A stretch of 58,097 nucleotides of DNA from Prevotella sp. GTDB lineage: Bacteria; Bacteroidota; Bacteroidia; Bacteroidales; Bacteroidaceae. Where the stretch lies: positions 1 through 58,097 of the forward strand of contig JAGCPV010000134.1 of the NCBI GenBank assembly GCA_017965475.1, read 5' to 3'. The notes under the pieces were generated by a model, which ran no database searches, had not been told where the DNA came from, and was given only the letters and a program-made list of their open reading frames with translations. Positions 13,698-23,489 of this stretch are shown piece by piece. Position numbers and translations under genes: made by a program. Each line of letters starts with the position of its first letter. The stretch's first letter is position 1.

Positions 13698-15680
13698 TTA
13701 GCGCTTCTCCTTGATAATACCCAGACGATAGGCATAGAGTAGTTCTTTCAGGTCGGCTACCTGTGACCTCAGTTCCTCACCCTTGTCAGTATCAGCTACC
13801 AACATGCGATGGGTGGACATCTCGACAATCTGTGTGGTTGATTTGATATCTATCTCACGTACGATGGCATCCTGTTGTGAGGTAAATGGTTCATGCTGCA
13901 CCAATTGGAAACCGCGTGAGTGATAAACGAGTGTGTAGCCTGCAATACCCGTCTCATGATGATAGGCTTCAGAGAATCCGCCATCGATCACCATGAGCCG
14001 TCCACCTGCTTTGATGGGGTTTTCACCCTTGGAGGCGTGGACAGGAACGTGGCCGTTGATAATATGGCGATTTTCACCTTTCACGCCAAAGGCATCGAGG
14101 ATCTGGTCACAGATCTCTGCAGAATCACGCAGTTTGAAGTAGTTGCCTTTCTCTTCTTTGTAGGTATCCTTGTCTTTCAGGAAATAGCGTTCGAAGGTAG
14201 CCATCTTCGACTTGTCGAAGAGAGGGGAATCCTTACCACACCACAGGTATAGGAAGAAATCGCGGGCATATTCTCGTGGATACTCTTCATTAGGGCCTGA
14301 GATGGCAGAGCGGATGATCATACCGATATGGTGCATCAGTTCCTTGCCGCTGAATCTGACACCAGGATAAATCTCCACCTCTTTCAACGTACCGTCATCA
14401 TTGAGAGGACAACTGGCATGGAAGAGCAGATTAGAGTTGCTGATAGTGTACATACATCCGTGGGATAGCAGAGTGCGGATATGCTTGTGCAGTTTCTCAC
14501 AGATGCGGAAGGAATGGTGGAGCTTCTGCATGAGCAGGGCTTCGTCTTCTGTGAGTGTATTCGGACTATCTGGATTGATAGTGGGGAAATGACAACTCTT
14601 CATCTCATAATCCTTACCGTCGATGGTACAGATACCTTTCTGGTAGTTGATATGCTCGAACAGACAACGGTCTTCCATCTGCCATTCAGGACGACGCTTG
14701 AAGATAGCTGCTTCTTCCTTGAACTGGATGACGGAAATGGCTTTGTGCATCTTGGCAGTCAGCTGACGCGTCTTCTCATCCATCGAGTTGCCTGGCAGGA
14801 TCGTGGGGAGAAACTCGTCGCATGGGTCATCGCCATAGGTTTCCAGAGCGAAGGTGGCTAGGGGTACGAGGTTGATGCCGTATTCCTCGATGGTTGCCAG
14901 ATTGGCGTAACGCAAGCAGAGGCGCAGAACATTACAGATACAGGCATCATTACCTGCGGATGCACCCATCCAGAGAATATCGTGGTTACCCCATTGAATG
15001 TCCCAGGAATGGTATTGCCGGAGTGTATCCATGATGATATGTGCACCAGGGCCTCTGTCATAGATATCTCCGAGGATATGTAGTTGGTCAATAGCGAGTC
15101 GTTGGATCACGTTGCAGATGGCACAGATGAAATCATCGGCACGTCCTGTAGAGATGATGGTGTCAACAATGACGTTTACGTAGGCTGTCTTATCGCTGTC
15201 GGAAAGACTCTCGTGCAGCAATTCCTCAATGATATAGGCAAAATCTGCAGGTAGGGATTTACGTACCTTTGAACGGGTGTATTTGGAGGAAACATCGCGA
15301 CAGACCTTTACCAACTGATGGATGGTGATGCGATACCAGTCTTCAATATCTTTCTCACGGGCTTTGATGAGTTCCAGTTTCTGTTCAGGATAATAGATCA
15401 GCGTGCAGAGTTCTTTCTTCTCTGCTTCCCGTATGTTATTTCCAAAGAGTTCATTAACCTTTCGTTTGATATTTCCAGATGCATTCTTGAGCACATGACG
15501 AAAAGCCTCACTCTCGCCATGAAGATCAGCCAGAAAATGCTCCGTTCCTTTGGGTAATGCCAAAATAGCCTTCAGATTGATGATCTCAGTAGAGGCATCG
15601 GCAATGGTAGGAAACGACTGAGAGAGCAGCTGTAAGTAATGCATGTCTGTCAGAGGGTTGTTAGACGCGTTGTTGGTCAT
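13698..15680 (-). CDS. fbp: Fructose-1,6-bisphosphatase class III
   Basis: At 660 residues this has the length of Bacillus-type class III FBPases, which convert fructose 1,6-bisphosphate to fructose 6-phosphate in gluconeogenesis. Metallophosphoesterase motifs are present: HFLADLHGESEAFRHVLKNA near residue 48, LHILGDIYDRGPGAH with DxxDR at about 200, WGNHDILWMGASAG, and NGHVPVHASKGENP near 520. It is cytosolic. The start overlaps the stop of the upstream glycosyltransferase-like gene by four bases, so it belongs to that operon. Confidence 0.95.
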   Translation of the reverse strand: MTNNASNNPLTDMHYLQLLSQSFPTIADASTEIINLKAILALPKGTEHFLADLHGESEAFRHVLKNASGNIKRKVNELFGNNIREAEKKELCTLIYYPEQKLELIKAREKDIEDWYRITIHQLVKVCRDVSSKYTRSKVRKSLPADFAYIIEELLHESLSDSDKTAYVNVIVDTIISTGRADDFICAICNVIQRLAIDQLHILGDIYDRGPGAHIIMDTLRQYHSWDIQWGNHDILWMGASAGNDACICNVLRLCLRYANLATIEEYGINLVPLATFALETYGDDPCDEFLPTILPGNSMDEKTRQLTAKMHKAISVIQFKEEAAIFKRRPEWQMEDRCLFEHINYQKGICTIDGKDYEMKSCHFPTINPDSPNTLTEDEALLMQKLHHSFRICEKLHKHIRTLLSHGCMYTISNSNLLFHASCPLNDDGTLKEVEIYPGVRFSGKELMHHIGMIIRSAISGPNEEYPREYARDFFLYLWCGKDSPLFDKSKMATFERYFLKDKDTYKEEKGNYFKLRDSAEICDQILDAFGVKGENRHIINGHVPVHASKGENPIKAGGRLMVIDGGFSEAYHHETGIAGYTLVYHSRGFQLVQHEPFTSQQDAIVREIDIKSTTQIVEMSTHRMLVADTDKGEELRSQVADLKELLYAYRLGIIKEKR

Positions 15681-16759
15681 ATCTTCAAATGGTTTGTTAG
15701 TTGTTTACGAATATGTGCAGTCTGTCTATTATCAACAGGGGGAAGTGGCATATAGCCTTCATCGAGTCCTGTTTCCTCATGAAGCACCTGCATGAGGGAT
15801 TCTGTGTATTTTTGCAGTTTCTTTTCTTCAAGGGCAGTTGCCAGCAGGTCATCGTTGACGGTATCACGATATAATTCGCGCGTGAATTCAATCAGATGAA
15901 GCAGAAGTGGCTGCTTGTTGATCTGGCGAATCATTTTCAGTAGGTAGGCGGTCTCATCGCCTTGATAGTTGCCAATGATATCCTTGATGGGAAGTGGGCA
16001 TGTATAGTCATCAGGGAAGTATGCAGCGATTTTCTCCGTGTCGATGGCGGGAATGGACAGCCCCAATATGGTCATGCCATAATCTACATAATTACGGATA
16101 TTCTCGTGTTCTGCGTAGATGAGCAGACGTCGCCAGTCGATATCCTTTGGATACTTAATACTGTCAATGGACTGGCACCAGCGTTGATCACCCATAATAC
16201 CAGCCTTGATGATGGTGCCCAGTGCCTTCAGACTAGTATCATCCAATTGCTCCAACGTATTGGAGTCCATCACTTTCTGATAGATAGAGAATGTTTCTGA
16301 ACACATCTTTTCCTTTGTAATGGTGTTGGTTGTGACGGCATTATGGATTTCCTCCACCCGTTGGTTCCATCCCAGTTTTAGAAAATTACTACGTTCCAGC
16401 TTGCCCAATGTGATGATGGCGTATGCGTTGACGATTGCATCCTTCTGCCAGAATAGGGCATTGACAATCTGATCCTGAACACTCTTCTGACTGACGATCC
16501 AGGGTTCAAGTTGTCCATGCGGGGTGATGACCACCCTTACGCCATTGTGTCTGGCTGTTCGTGTGGCACGAGCCAGTTTCTGATTCCAGCACCCATGACA
16601 GTGTAGAATGTCGGGGTCTTTCTCAATGATCTGCTGTCTGATATTGGTTCCACTGTCTGCCGTGAGGATGTCGGCACTCTGCTGCATACCTTCCGCCAGC
16701 AACATGACGTGTTGCCGTATCAGATCGTTGGACTTAGGGTAGATATGCAGTACTTTCAT
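15677..16759 (-). CDS. Glycosyltransferase-like protein lacking the donor-binding half
   Basis: Start MKVLHIYPKSNDLIRQHVML gives 360 residues. Residues 1 to about 135 look like the acceptor domain of a GT-B (GT4-type) glycosyltransferase: ILHCHGCWNQKLARA, VVITPHGQLEPWIV, IVNAYAIITLGKLERS and VEEIHNAV. In GT4 enzymes a second Rossmann domain with the EX7E donor site follows HNAV/PNGV. Here the rest is an all-helical, Asp/Glu-rich region without that motif. It overlaps fbp by four bases and follows a GT2-like gene. A transferase that needs a partner, or a non-enzymatic role, is possible. Confidence 0.65.
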   Translation of the reverse strand: MKVLHIYPKSNDLIRQHVMLLAEGMQQSADILTADSGTNIRQQIIEKDPDILHCHGCWNQKLARATRTARHNGVRVVITPHGQLEPWIVSQKSVQDQIVNALFWQKDAIVNAYAIITLGKLERSNFLKLGWNQRVEEIHNAVTTNTITKEKMCSETFSIYQKVMDSNTLEQLDDTSLKALGTIIKAGIMGDQRWCQSIDSIKYPKDIDWRRLLIYAEHENIRNYVDYGMTILGLSIPAIDTEKIAAYFPDDYTCPLPIKDIIGNYQGDETAYLLKMIRQINKQPLLLHLIEFTRELYRDTVNDDLLATALEEKKLQKYTESLMQVLHEETGLDEGYMPLPPVDNRQTAHIRKQLTNHLKI

Positions 16760-16793
16760 AGGCCAATAAATATAGGAGATGACAGACAACCGA

Positions 16794-17459
16794 TTATTCG
16801 ATCGTCAGTTGGGTAGTCGAGGAGCGTCCGATGAGATTCTTCCAAAGGATATGAAGCCGAATGCCGAACAAACTGGCAGAGGGAATCTTTTGTTCGTAGT
16901 ATTTCAGAATATCGTGAGCATGATCTTTCGGAATGACGATAAAGTCGTATCGTCCCCAAAGATAGCCCATACGCTTCCATTCACGTACTTTCTTGAGTTT
17001 GCGCTCGGCCTTGCGGATATGGTACTGGGCATCCTGACAGTCCGTAAAAGACTGCAGGAGGATACCTTTCTTGTTGATATAGCCGAGTGTCAGTTCCGCA
17101 TCATTGTCTATCACCTCATTAATGGCTTGTAGGATGTCTGGAGCTTTGGGGGTCTTGCTGATCTTCGTGATAATGATCCAGTCGTTTTTTGCAGCCTTGA
17201 AACCAATGCTGCATGCCATCTTCTTACGGACAACCAACCTGTTGGGTTTTGGCAAGAAGGTCGTATAGAGATGTGGGTACTCACTTGTTAACAGCTTCAG
17301 CACATCTGAGGTGTCATCTGTGGATGTCTCATCAACGACAACGACCTCATACCCAGGCTCGTATTCTTGGGAGAGGAATACGGGCAGGTTCTCCTTCAAT
17401 TCAGGAGCCTGGTCGTAAACTGTTATTACAATAGAGAAAGTGCGTTCGTTTTTATTCAT
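16794..17459 (-). CDS. GT2-fold glycosyltransferase-like protein without DxD
   Basis: From ATG 17459 this is a 221-residue GT-A-type domain. SIVITVYDQAPELKENLPVFL and YEVVVVDETSTDDTSDVLKLL are the nucleotide-binding start of family GT2. The usual DxD metal motif, expected after the strand NDWIIIT, reads KISKT here, so the standard catalytic aspartates are absent. The C-terminus has basic helices (KAERKLKKVREWKRMG) and no transmembrane helix. It lies between lysA and the reduced GT-B-like gene and appears co-transcribed with both. An earlier ATG at 17486 would overlap lysA; 17459 is preferred. Confidence 0.65.
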   Translation of the reverse strand: MNKNERTFSIVITVYDQAPELKENLPVFLSQEYEPGYEVVVVDETSTDDTSDVLKLLTSEYPHLYTTFLPKPNRLVVRKKMACSIGFKAAKNDWIIITKISKTPKAPDILQAINEVIDNDAELTLGYINKKGILLQSFTDCQDAQYHIRKAERKLKKVREWKRMGYLWGRYDFIVIPKDHAHDILKYYEQKIPSASLFGIRLHILWKNLIGRSSTTQLTIE

Positions 17460-17472
17460 CGTTATTGATTCT

Positions 17473-18633
17473 TCATATTTCATCACTCATGTAGCCAAGG
17501 GGAAGCCTACGCAAGTTATATTGTGAAGCCATGATCTCGCCGTATGCTCCTGCAGAACGGATGGCCAGGAGATCTCCACGTTTGGTGCCATTCAGGTCGA
17601 TTTGTTTGGCAAATACATCAGTTGATTCACAGATGGGTCCTACTACGTCGTATGCCTCCATGGGCTCCTCACTTGTGATATTCTCAATCTTATGATATGC
17701 CTGATAGAGTGCAGGACGGATCAAGTCAGTAAAGCCAGCATCTACAATGGCAAACTTCTTCACGGCTCCTTTCTTGACATATAAGGTGCGTGTGATGAGT
17801 GTGCCACATTGTGCTACGACGGCACGCCCAAGTTCAAAATGGAGTGTCTGTCCGTTACGCAACTTCAGTTTCTTGGCGTATGTGTCGAAGTAGGCTTTGA
17901 AGTCTGGGATAGACAAACGGTTAGGATGAGCATAGTCGATACCAAGTCCGCCACCAACATTGATATGCTCCACATGGATACGGTGCTTATCCAACAGGTC
18001 CTGAAGCTCATTGACACGATTGCATAGAGCCTCGAAGTCTCCCATGTCCAGAATCTGTGAACCTATATGGAAATGCAGACCCACGAACTTGACATTCTTC
18101 AGTCTCTCGGCTTCAGCAATAACGGTCAACATATCGTTCATGTCGATGCCGAATTTGTTTTCTGCCAGACCAGTGGTGATATTGGCATGTGTATGAGCGC
18201 CCACGTTCGGATTCAGACGGAAGGCGATGCGAGCAATCTTGCCTTTTTGGGCTGCCAGTTCATTGATAACCTCCAATTCTGGTATGCTTTCCACGTTGAA
18301 GCAGAAAATATCACTGTCAATACCCATGTTGATCTCCCAGTCGCTCTTTCCTACACCAGCGAAAACGATCTTCGAGGCAGGAAAACCAGCCTTAATGGAT
18401 GCTTCAATCTCACCGCCACTGACACAATCGGCTCCCAATCCTGCCTCACGGATGATACGGAGAACTTTAGGATTTGCATTGGCCTTGACAGCATAGTGCA
18501 CCACGAACCCTTCGTGGCGCGAAGCCTCTTCGTTGATAGCCCGTAGTGTCTGCTTTAGCAGTTCTGCATCGTAATAGTAGAAGGGCGTCTGGATGGACTG
18601 TAACTTCTCTATGGGAAATATTCCTTTTGCCAT
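17473..18633 (-). CDS. lysA: Diaminopimelate decarboxylase
   Basis: The 386-residue protein is a fold-type III PLP enzyme for the last step of lysine synthesis (meso-diaminopimelate to lysine). It shows the PLP-lysine motif VHYAVKANANPKVLRI, HFHIGSQILDMGDF, the glycine-rich phosphate loop VGGGLGIDY, and CESTDVFAKQ near the C-terminus that completes the second subunit's active site. The usual EPGR motif is ELGR here, which Bacteroidetes homologues also seem to use. It follows lysC by 36 bases, so aspartate-family steps are grouped. Confidence 0.95.
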   Translation of the reverse strand: MAKGIFPIEKLQSIQTPFYYYDAELLKQTLRAINEEASRHEGFVVHYAVKANANPKVLRIIREAGLGADCVSGGEIEASIKAGFPASKIVFAGVGKSDWEINMGIDSDIFCFNVESIPELEVINELAAQKGKIARIAFRLNPNVGAHTHANITTGLAENKFGIDMNDMLTVIAEAERLKNVKFVGLHFHIGSQILDMGDFEALCNRVNELQDLLDKHRIHVEHINVGGGLGIDYAHPNRLSIPDFKAYFDTYAKKLKLRNGQTLHFELGRAVVAQCGTLITRTLYVKKGAVKKFAIVDAGFTDLIRPALYQAYHKIENITSEEPMEAYDVVGPICESTDVFAKQIDLNGTKRGDLLAIRSAGAYGEIMASQYNLRRLPLGYMSDEI

Positions 18634-18669
18634 AACCTTATTGTATGTGTTGTGTTGCTTTACTATTAT

Positions 18670-19992
18670 TTACTTCTTGTTGAAAATGGTGTTGCTCAGA
18701 CTCTGCAGGGCCCGTTTCTTATCCTCCTCACGGATGAGGAAGGAGATGTTGTAATTGGAACCTCCGTAACTGACCATACGTACAGGAATATCCTTCATAG
18801 CATCAAGTGCCAGCGTCTCGAAGCCGATATTCGACCAGTCGAGATCACCCACCACACAGATGATACACATATTGGTGTCAACGGTGACGGTACCGTATTT
18901 CTTCAGCTCATCTACAATCTCACCAAGATGGGCGGAGTTGTCAATACTCATCGAAACACCTACCTCTGACGTACAGATCATATCGATACTTGTCTGATAG
19001 CTCTCGAAGATCTCAAAGACCTTGCGAAGGAAACCTGTGGCCAGGAGCATACGGCTCGACTTGATCTTGATGGCCGTGATATTGTCCTTGGCAGCAATAG
19101 CCTTGATCTTGCCATATTCCGTCTTGTTGCTGATGGTTGTTCCTTCTGCATCGGGATCCATCGTGTTCAGCAGACGTACAGGGATACCAGCATATTTGGC
19201 GGGTTGCACACAGGTGGGGTGGAGAATCTTTGCTCCAAAATAGGCCAATTCTGCAGCTTCCTCGAAGTGGAGCTGATGCACAGGCTCCGTCTTGTCAACG
19301 ACACGCGGATCATTATTGTGCATACCGTCGATATCTGTCCAGATCTGGATCTCCTCAGCATTGATGGCTGCACCAATGAGTGAGGCTGTATAGTCACTGC
19401 CTCCACGCTGCAGATTATCTATCTCACCGTATGCGTTACGACAGATAAATCCCTGTGTCAGATATACTTGCTGACCTTCGTTCTCCTGAAGGAGCACACT
19501 AAGTTTCTCTCTGATATAGGTGGGATCCGGCTCAGAGTTCTTGTCTGTGCGCATGAAATCAAGGGCGTTGATGAGCACAGCCTTGATACCTTGTTCCTTC
19601 ATATAATTCACGACCATATTGGTGGAGATGATTTCTCCCTGAGCCACAATACTCTTCTCCTCAAAACTGGTAAACAGTTCCTTTGTGAAAGAACGGAGAT
19701 AGTCGAACTCACCACGGAGGAACTCACGGGTTATCTCCTTGGTCTCTTCTTTGTCATAGAGCTCATCTACATGTTTGGCGTATTTCTGTTCCAGACGGTT
19801 GATGACTTCATTGGCTCCATCAGGATTTTTCTTGTAGAGATAATCTGAAATCTCGACAAGTGAGTTGGTCGTTCCTGACATGGCGGAAAGAACTACGAAT
19901 ACAGGTTCTCCAGACTTTGTAACCAGATTGGTCACATCTTTCATTCTCTGTGGGGTGCCGACGGACGTACCGCCGAATTTCATCACTTTCAT
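18670..19992 (-). CDS. lysC: Aspartate kinase, monofunctional
   Basis: This 440-residue enzyme phosphorylates aspartate at the head of lysine, threonine and methionine synthesis. The kinase domain shows MKVMKFGGTSVGTPQRM, FICRNAYGEIDNLQRGGSDYTASLIG and IWTDIDGMHNNDPRV. Two C-terminal ACT-type segments (about residues 305-440), with ITAIKIKSSRMLLATGFL and VRMVSYGGSNYNISFLI, suggest feedback control by an amino acid. It sits between an FtsE-like ATPase gene (22 bases upstream) and lysA. No lysine riboswitch fits in the short gap before it. Confidence 0.95.
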   Translation of the reverse strand: MKVMKFGGTSVGTPQRMKDVTNLVTKSGEPVFVVLSAMSGTTNSLVEISDYLYKKNPDGANEVINRLEQKYAKHVDELYDKEETKEITREFLRGEFDYLRSFTKELFTSFEEKSIVAQGEIISTNMVVNYMKEQGIKAVLINALDFMRTDKNSEPDPTYIREKLSVLLQENEGQQVYLTQGFICRNAYGEIDNLQRGGSDYTASLIGAAINAEEIQIWTDIDGMHNNDPRVVDKTEPVHQLHFEEAAELAYFGAKILHPTCVQPAKYAGIPVRLLNTMDPDAEGTTISNKTEYGKIKAIAAKDNITAIKIKSSRMLLATGFLRKVFEIFESYQTSIDMICTSEVGVSMSIDNSAHLGEIVDELKKYGTVTVDTNMCIICVVGDLDWSNIGFETLALDAMKDIPVRMVSYGGSNYNISFLIREEDKKRALQSLSNTIFNKK

Positions 19993-20014
19993 ATGCTTGT
20001 TTTTATTGTTATTA

Positions 20015-20767
20015 TCAGATTTCTATTCTTTCAGAATAACGGACCTTCGTCTCATCAGGATCAGGTGTGTCATCAGCGATGATGAGATGATGGAAGTCGT
20101 TGGTGACATCCTCTAGTCTGGCATTATGACAACGGAAGGTAATACTGGGATGCTCCTTGATGAGGGGGAGGTTATGCGTGCACATCACGACCGCTGTCCC
20201 TTCGTCGGCAATCTGGAAGAGCAGTTTGATGATCTCATTAGAGGTCTCGGGGTCCAGGTTACCTGTCGGCTCATCGGCAAGGATTAGTTTAGGATGGTTC
20301 AAAATGGCTCTGGCAATGGCGACACGTTGCTGCTCACCTCCAGAGAGTTCGAAAGGCATGCTGCCGGGTCTGTCTTCCATACCTACGGCTTTCAGAACCT
20401 TGTGGATGCGCTCGTCTATCTCGTTTCTCTTCTTCCAGCCTGTGGCCCTGAGCACGAACTCCAGATTCTTATAGACTGTCCGGTCTGCCAGCAGTTGGAA
20501 ATCCTGAAACACCACACCCATTTGCTTACGTAAGGCCGGGATGTCTTTACGGCGGATGGTCAACAGATCATAGCCGAGGACGGTTGCTTCTTCTGCTTCA
20601 TCCACATCCAGTTCACAGTAGAGAGTCCTCATCAGCGTGGTCTTTCCAGAACCGACACGTCCGATGAGATAGATAAACTGTCCTTCCTCCACTTGGAAGG
20701 TGACATCCTTCAGCACACGGATACTGTGTCGCTGGTAGATATTGGCATTCTTATAACTGATCAGCAT
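20015..20767 (-). CDS. FtsE-like ABC transporter ATPase
   Basis: A 250-residue ATPase with Walker A GRVGSGKTTLMR, the Q-loop VVFQDFQLLADRTVYKN, signature LSGGEQQRVAIARA and Walker B LILADEPTGNLD. The short-spaced DRTVYKNLEFVL pattern is that of FtsE, the ATPase that with FtsX drives peptidoglycan hydrolase activation at division. A C-terminal extension of about 30 residues (DFHHLIIADDTPDPDETKV) is unusual. No ftsX is next to it; it lies between hisIE and lysC. A different ABC partner remains possible. Confidence 0.8.
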   Translation of the reverse strand: MLISYKNANIYQRHSIRVLKDVTFQVEEGQFIYLIGRVGSGKTTLMRTLYCELDVDEAEEATVLGYDLLTIRRKDIPALRKQMGVVFQDFQLLADRTVYKNLEFVLRATGWKKRNEIDERIHKVLKAVGMEDRPGSMPFELSGGEQQRVAIARAILNHPKLILADEPTGNLDPETSNEIIKLLFQIADEGTAVVMCTHNLPLIKEHPSITFRCHNARLEDVTNDFHHLIIADDTPDPDETKVRYSERIEI

Positions 20768-20798
20768 CGTCTTTCTTATTATACCTATCTTATTATTT

Positions 20799-21446
20799 CT
20801 ATTTCATTTCTCCCTTGGCCTTAGCCTCACGTCGCTTCTTGTCCCATTCTGGATCGTGGCGCTTGTGCAGTTCCTCAGCGATATCTTCGATACGCATACC
20901 TTTGCTGGCCAGTAGGACAATCAGGTGATAGATCATGTCGGACACCTCATAACTCAGTTGTTCGTTTGTTCCCGTGCAGGCCTCAATGACAGCCTCCAGG
21001 GATTCCTCACCAACCTTCTGGGCAATCCGTTTCACACCATCTTTGAAGAGTTTAGTGGTATAGCTGCCCTCTGGCATCTCCTCATGACGTTTGTTGATGA
21101 AATCCTGAAGCTCTGTGAGGAAGAGTAGGGGATTCTGCTCGTTGTCCTCGCCCCAACAGGTGTCTGTGCCTGTGTGACAGGTGGGACCGTCGGGATTGGC
21201 CTTTACCAATAGGGTGTCGTTGTCGCAATCTACTTTGATATCCACGAGATAAAGGAAGTTACCCGAGGTCTCTCCCTTGGTCCAGAGACAGTTTCGTGAA
21301 CGACTCCAGAAAGTTACCTTTTTCGTGGCGATGGTCTTGTCGTAGGCCTCTTGGTTCATATAGCCAAGCATCAACACGTTCTTGGTTTTGGCATCTTGTA
21401 TGATAGCGGGAACAAGCCCACCGCATTTCTCAAAATCTATCTTCAT
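20799..21446 (-). CDS. hisIE: Bifunctional phosphoribosyl-AMP cyclohydrolase / phosphoribosyl-ATP pyrophosphatase
   Basis: Residues 1 to about 110 are HisI, with [47 protein letters not shown] and the zinc-binding CHTGTDTCW. Residues 115-200 are HisE, with [21 protein letters not shown] and [15 protein letters not shown]. Together they carry out steps 2 and 3 of histidine synthesis. The fusion is the standard form in Bacteroidetes. A charged tail ([17 protein letters not shown]) extends slightly beyond most homologues. The start overlaps the hisF stop by four bases. Confidence 0.95.
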   Translation of the reverse strand: MKIDFEKCGGLVPAIIQDAKTKNVLMLGYMNQEAYDKTIATKKVTFWSRSRNCLWTKGETSGNFLYLVDIKVDCDNDTLLVKANPDGPTCHTGTDTCWGEDNEQNPLLFLTELQDFINKRHEEMPEGSYTTKLFKDGVKRIAQKVGEESLEAVIEACTGTNEQLSYEVSDMIYHLIVLLASKGMRIEDIAEELHKRHDPEWDKKRREAKAKGEMK

Positions 21447-22201
21447 ATACGTACGTTTATTCCTTCTGATCTTAAATACTGTTTGAGTTCCGGGATGGGG
21501 ATTTCTCCGAAGTGGAAAACGCTGGCAGCAAGGGCAGCATCCGAATGACCTTCGATGAAGGTGTCGCGGAAATGCTCCTTTTTGCCGGCACCACCACTGG
21601 CGATGATGGGAATTGAAAGGGCATCGGCCAATTCGCGCAGGGCCTCATTGGCATAACCCTCTTTCACACCGTCGTGGTTCATGCTTGTGAAGAGAATCTC
21701 ACCAGCACCACGCTCCTGTGCCTCATGAGCCCATTCGAAGAGACCTCTTTCTGTTCTTTCCCGTCCACCTTTCAGATAACAGTGCCAACCATCTTCATCC
21801 AGTCGGGCATCAATCGCACAGACACAGACCTGAGAACCAAAACGGTTGGTGATCTCGTCAATCAGTTCCGGGCGACGGATAGCAGCACTGTTCACACTCA
21901 CCTTATCGGCTCCGGCATAGAGCAGACGTTCTACATCAGCCAGCTCATTGACACCTCCACCTACGGTGAAGGGAATATTGATCTCCTGTGCGACGCGCGT
22001 TACCATCTCCGTAAAGGTCTTGCGGCCTTCGAAAGAAGCCGTGATATCGAGGAAGCACAGTTCGTCGGCGCCCTGCTCACTGTAGGCCTTGCCCAGTTCA
22101 ACAGGGTCACCTGCACTTCGCAGGTTGACGAAGTTAGTACCTTTGACGGTCTCTCCGTCTTTGACATCCAGACAGGGTATTATGCGTTTTGCCAGTCCCA
22201 T
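21443..22201 (-). CDS. hisF: Imidazole glycerol phosphate synthase cyclase subunit
   Basis: The 252-residue (beta/alpha)8 barrel closes the imidazole ring using ammonia from HisH. The catalytic aspartates are in [15 protein letters not shown] (residue 12) and [14 protein letters not shown] (about 130). The phosphate sites are [12 protein letters not shown] and [13 protein letters not shown]. Its first 22 bases overlap the end of hisA, and its end overlaps hisIE, so the his genes are tightly coupled in the order H-A-F-IE. Confidence 0.96.
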   Translation of the reverse strand: MGLAKRIIPCLDVKDGETVKGTNFVNLRSAGDPVELGKAYSEQGADELCFLDITASFEGRKTFTEMVTRVAQEINIPFTVGGGVNELADVERLLYAGADKVSVNSAAIRRPELIDEITNRFGSQVCVCAIDARLDEDGWHCYLKGGRERTERGLFEWAHEAQERGAGEILFTSMNHDGVKEGYANEALRELADALSIPIIASGGAGKKEHFRDTFIEGHSDAALAASVFHFGEIPIPELKQYLRSEGINVRI

Positions 22202-22905
22202 AACTCTTTCAGATTAATTTTTCCCTCATAGATAGCCTTCCCGAACACAACAGCAGGTATGCCAGCGGCATCAAGGGCCAGGATATCTTCCTGGGATGAT
22301 ACTCCTCCACTGGCAATCAGATGCAACTCCGGGTAGGCATCCATCACTCGTTTGTAGAGGTCGATGGCTGGTCCGGAAAGGGTTCCGTCCTTCGAGATCT
22401 CCGTGCAGAGGACGGTGCGCACGCCTGCATCTACATATTTCCTGAGGAAAGGCAACAGATCCTCATCAGAATCCTCTTTCCATCCGTTGATGCTGATCTT
22501 GCCATGACGCACGTCAGCTCCTAATATCATCTTTTCTGCCCCATATTTCTCCAGCCATCCCATAAAGAGATCCGGCTGTGTCACGGCGATAGAGCCTACA
22601 GTGACCATCGAGGCACCAGAGGCAAAGGCCTTCTCAATATCATCGTCTGTCTTGATGCCGCCGCCAAAGTCAACAATGAGCTGTGTCTGGGTGGTTATCG
22701 CATCCAACACGGCCTCGTTCACGATATGCTTGGATTTGGCACCGTCGAGATCCACCACATGCAGACGCTTGAAGCCCAGTGCCTCAAACTCCTTCGCGAC
22801 TTCTGCAGGAGCGTCACGATAGACGGTCTTCTGGTCGTAGTCGCCTTTCGTCAAGCGTACGCACTGTCCGTTGATGATATCTATGGCGGGAATCAGTTCT
22901 ATCAT
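22180..22905 (-). CDS. hisA: ProFAR isomerase
   Basis: A 241-residue barrel that isomerises ProFAR to PRFAR in histidine synthesis. The two catalytic aspartates are visible in [20 protein letters not shown] (residue 9) and [16 protein letters not shown] (about 130). The phosphate loops are [14 protein letters not shown] and [13 protein letters not shown]. It overlaps hisH by four bases upstream and hisF by 22 bases downstream. Confidence 0.96.
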   Translation of the reverse strand: MIELIPAIDIINGQCVRLTKGDYDQKTVYRDAPAEVAKEFEALGFKRLHVVDLDGAKSKHIVNEAVLDAITTQTQLIVDFGGGIKTDDDIEKAFASGASMVTVGSIAVTQPDLFMGWLEKYGAEKMILGADVRHGKISINGWKEDSDEDLLPFLRKYVDAGVRTVLCTEISKDGTLSGPAIDLYKRVMDAYPELHLIASGGVSSQEDILALDAAGIPAVVFGKAIYEGKINLKELWDWQNA

Positions 22906-23489
22906 AGTTCCAAGAAGTTTCTGAGAATACGTTCACCCACCTTACCACTCTTCTCCGGGTGGAACTGGCAGGTGTAGAAATTGTCCTTATGCATGGAGGC
23001 CGAGTAGGGCAGGATATAGTCTGCCGTGGCAATGGTCTCTTGGCATACTGGTACGTAGTAACTGTGTACGAAATAGACATAGCCACCCTCAATACCGTTC
23101 ATCAGGGGCGACTTGGTATTATAGAGCCTGTTCCATCCCATACAGGGTACCTTGTCCTCATGCTTTTCTGGTATGAAACGCTTCACCTCTGCGTCGAAGA
23201 TGCCAATACAGTCGGCATCACCTTCTTCTGAATGTTTGCAGAGCAACTGCTGTCCCACGCAGATACCAAACACAGGCTGCTTCAGGTCGCGGATCACTTC
23301 GTCGAGACGCCTTGCCTTCAGGTATTCCATCGCTTCTGCAGCATGCCCTTGTCCTGGGAAAAGAATACGATCTGCCTTCTGGAGTGCTTCTGCATCATCC
23401 GTCAGCAATGGCTCAATACCCATCCGTCGGAGGGCATTCACCACCGAATAGATGTTCCCTGCATTATATTTGACGATGGCTACCTGCAT
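22902..23489 (-). CDS. hisH: Imidazole glycerol phosphate synthase glutaminase subunit
   Basis: This 195-residue class I glutamine amidotransferase supplies ammonia to HisF. It shows VKYNAGNIYSVVNALRRMG at the N-terminus, LFPGQGHAAEAMEYL, the nucleophile elbow FGICVGQQLLCKHSEE (Cys at about 77) and the His-Glu pair CQFHPEKSGKVGERILRNF. The more common elbow GICLGMQ is changed to GICVGQQ. Its first base coincides with the purU stop region, and its end overlaps hisA. Confidence 0.95.
   Translation of the reverse strand: MQVAIVKYNAGNIYSVVNALRRMGIEPLLTDDAEALQKADRILFPGQGHAAEAMEYLKARRLDEVIRDLKQPVFGICVGQQLLCKHSEEGDADCIGIFDAEVKRFIPEKHEDKVPCMGWNRLYNTKSPLMNGIEGGYVYFVHSYYVPVCQETIATADYILPYSASMHKDNFYTCQFHPEKSGKVGERILRNFLEL

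Noticed and set aside
18634..20014. Lysine riboswitch before lysC or lysA
   Set aside because: The gaps of 22 and 36 bases are too short for such a structure.
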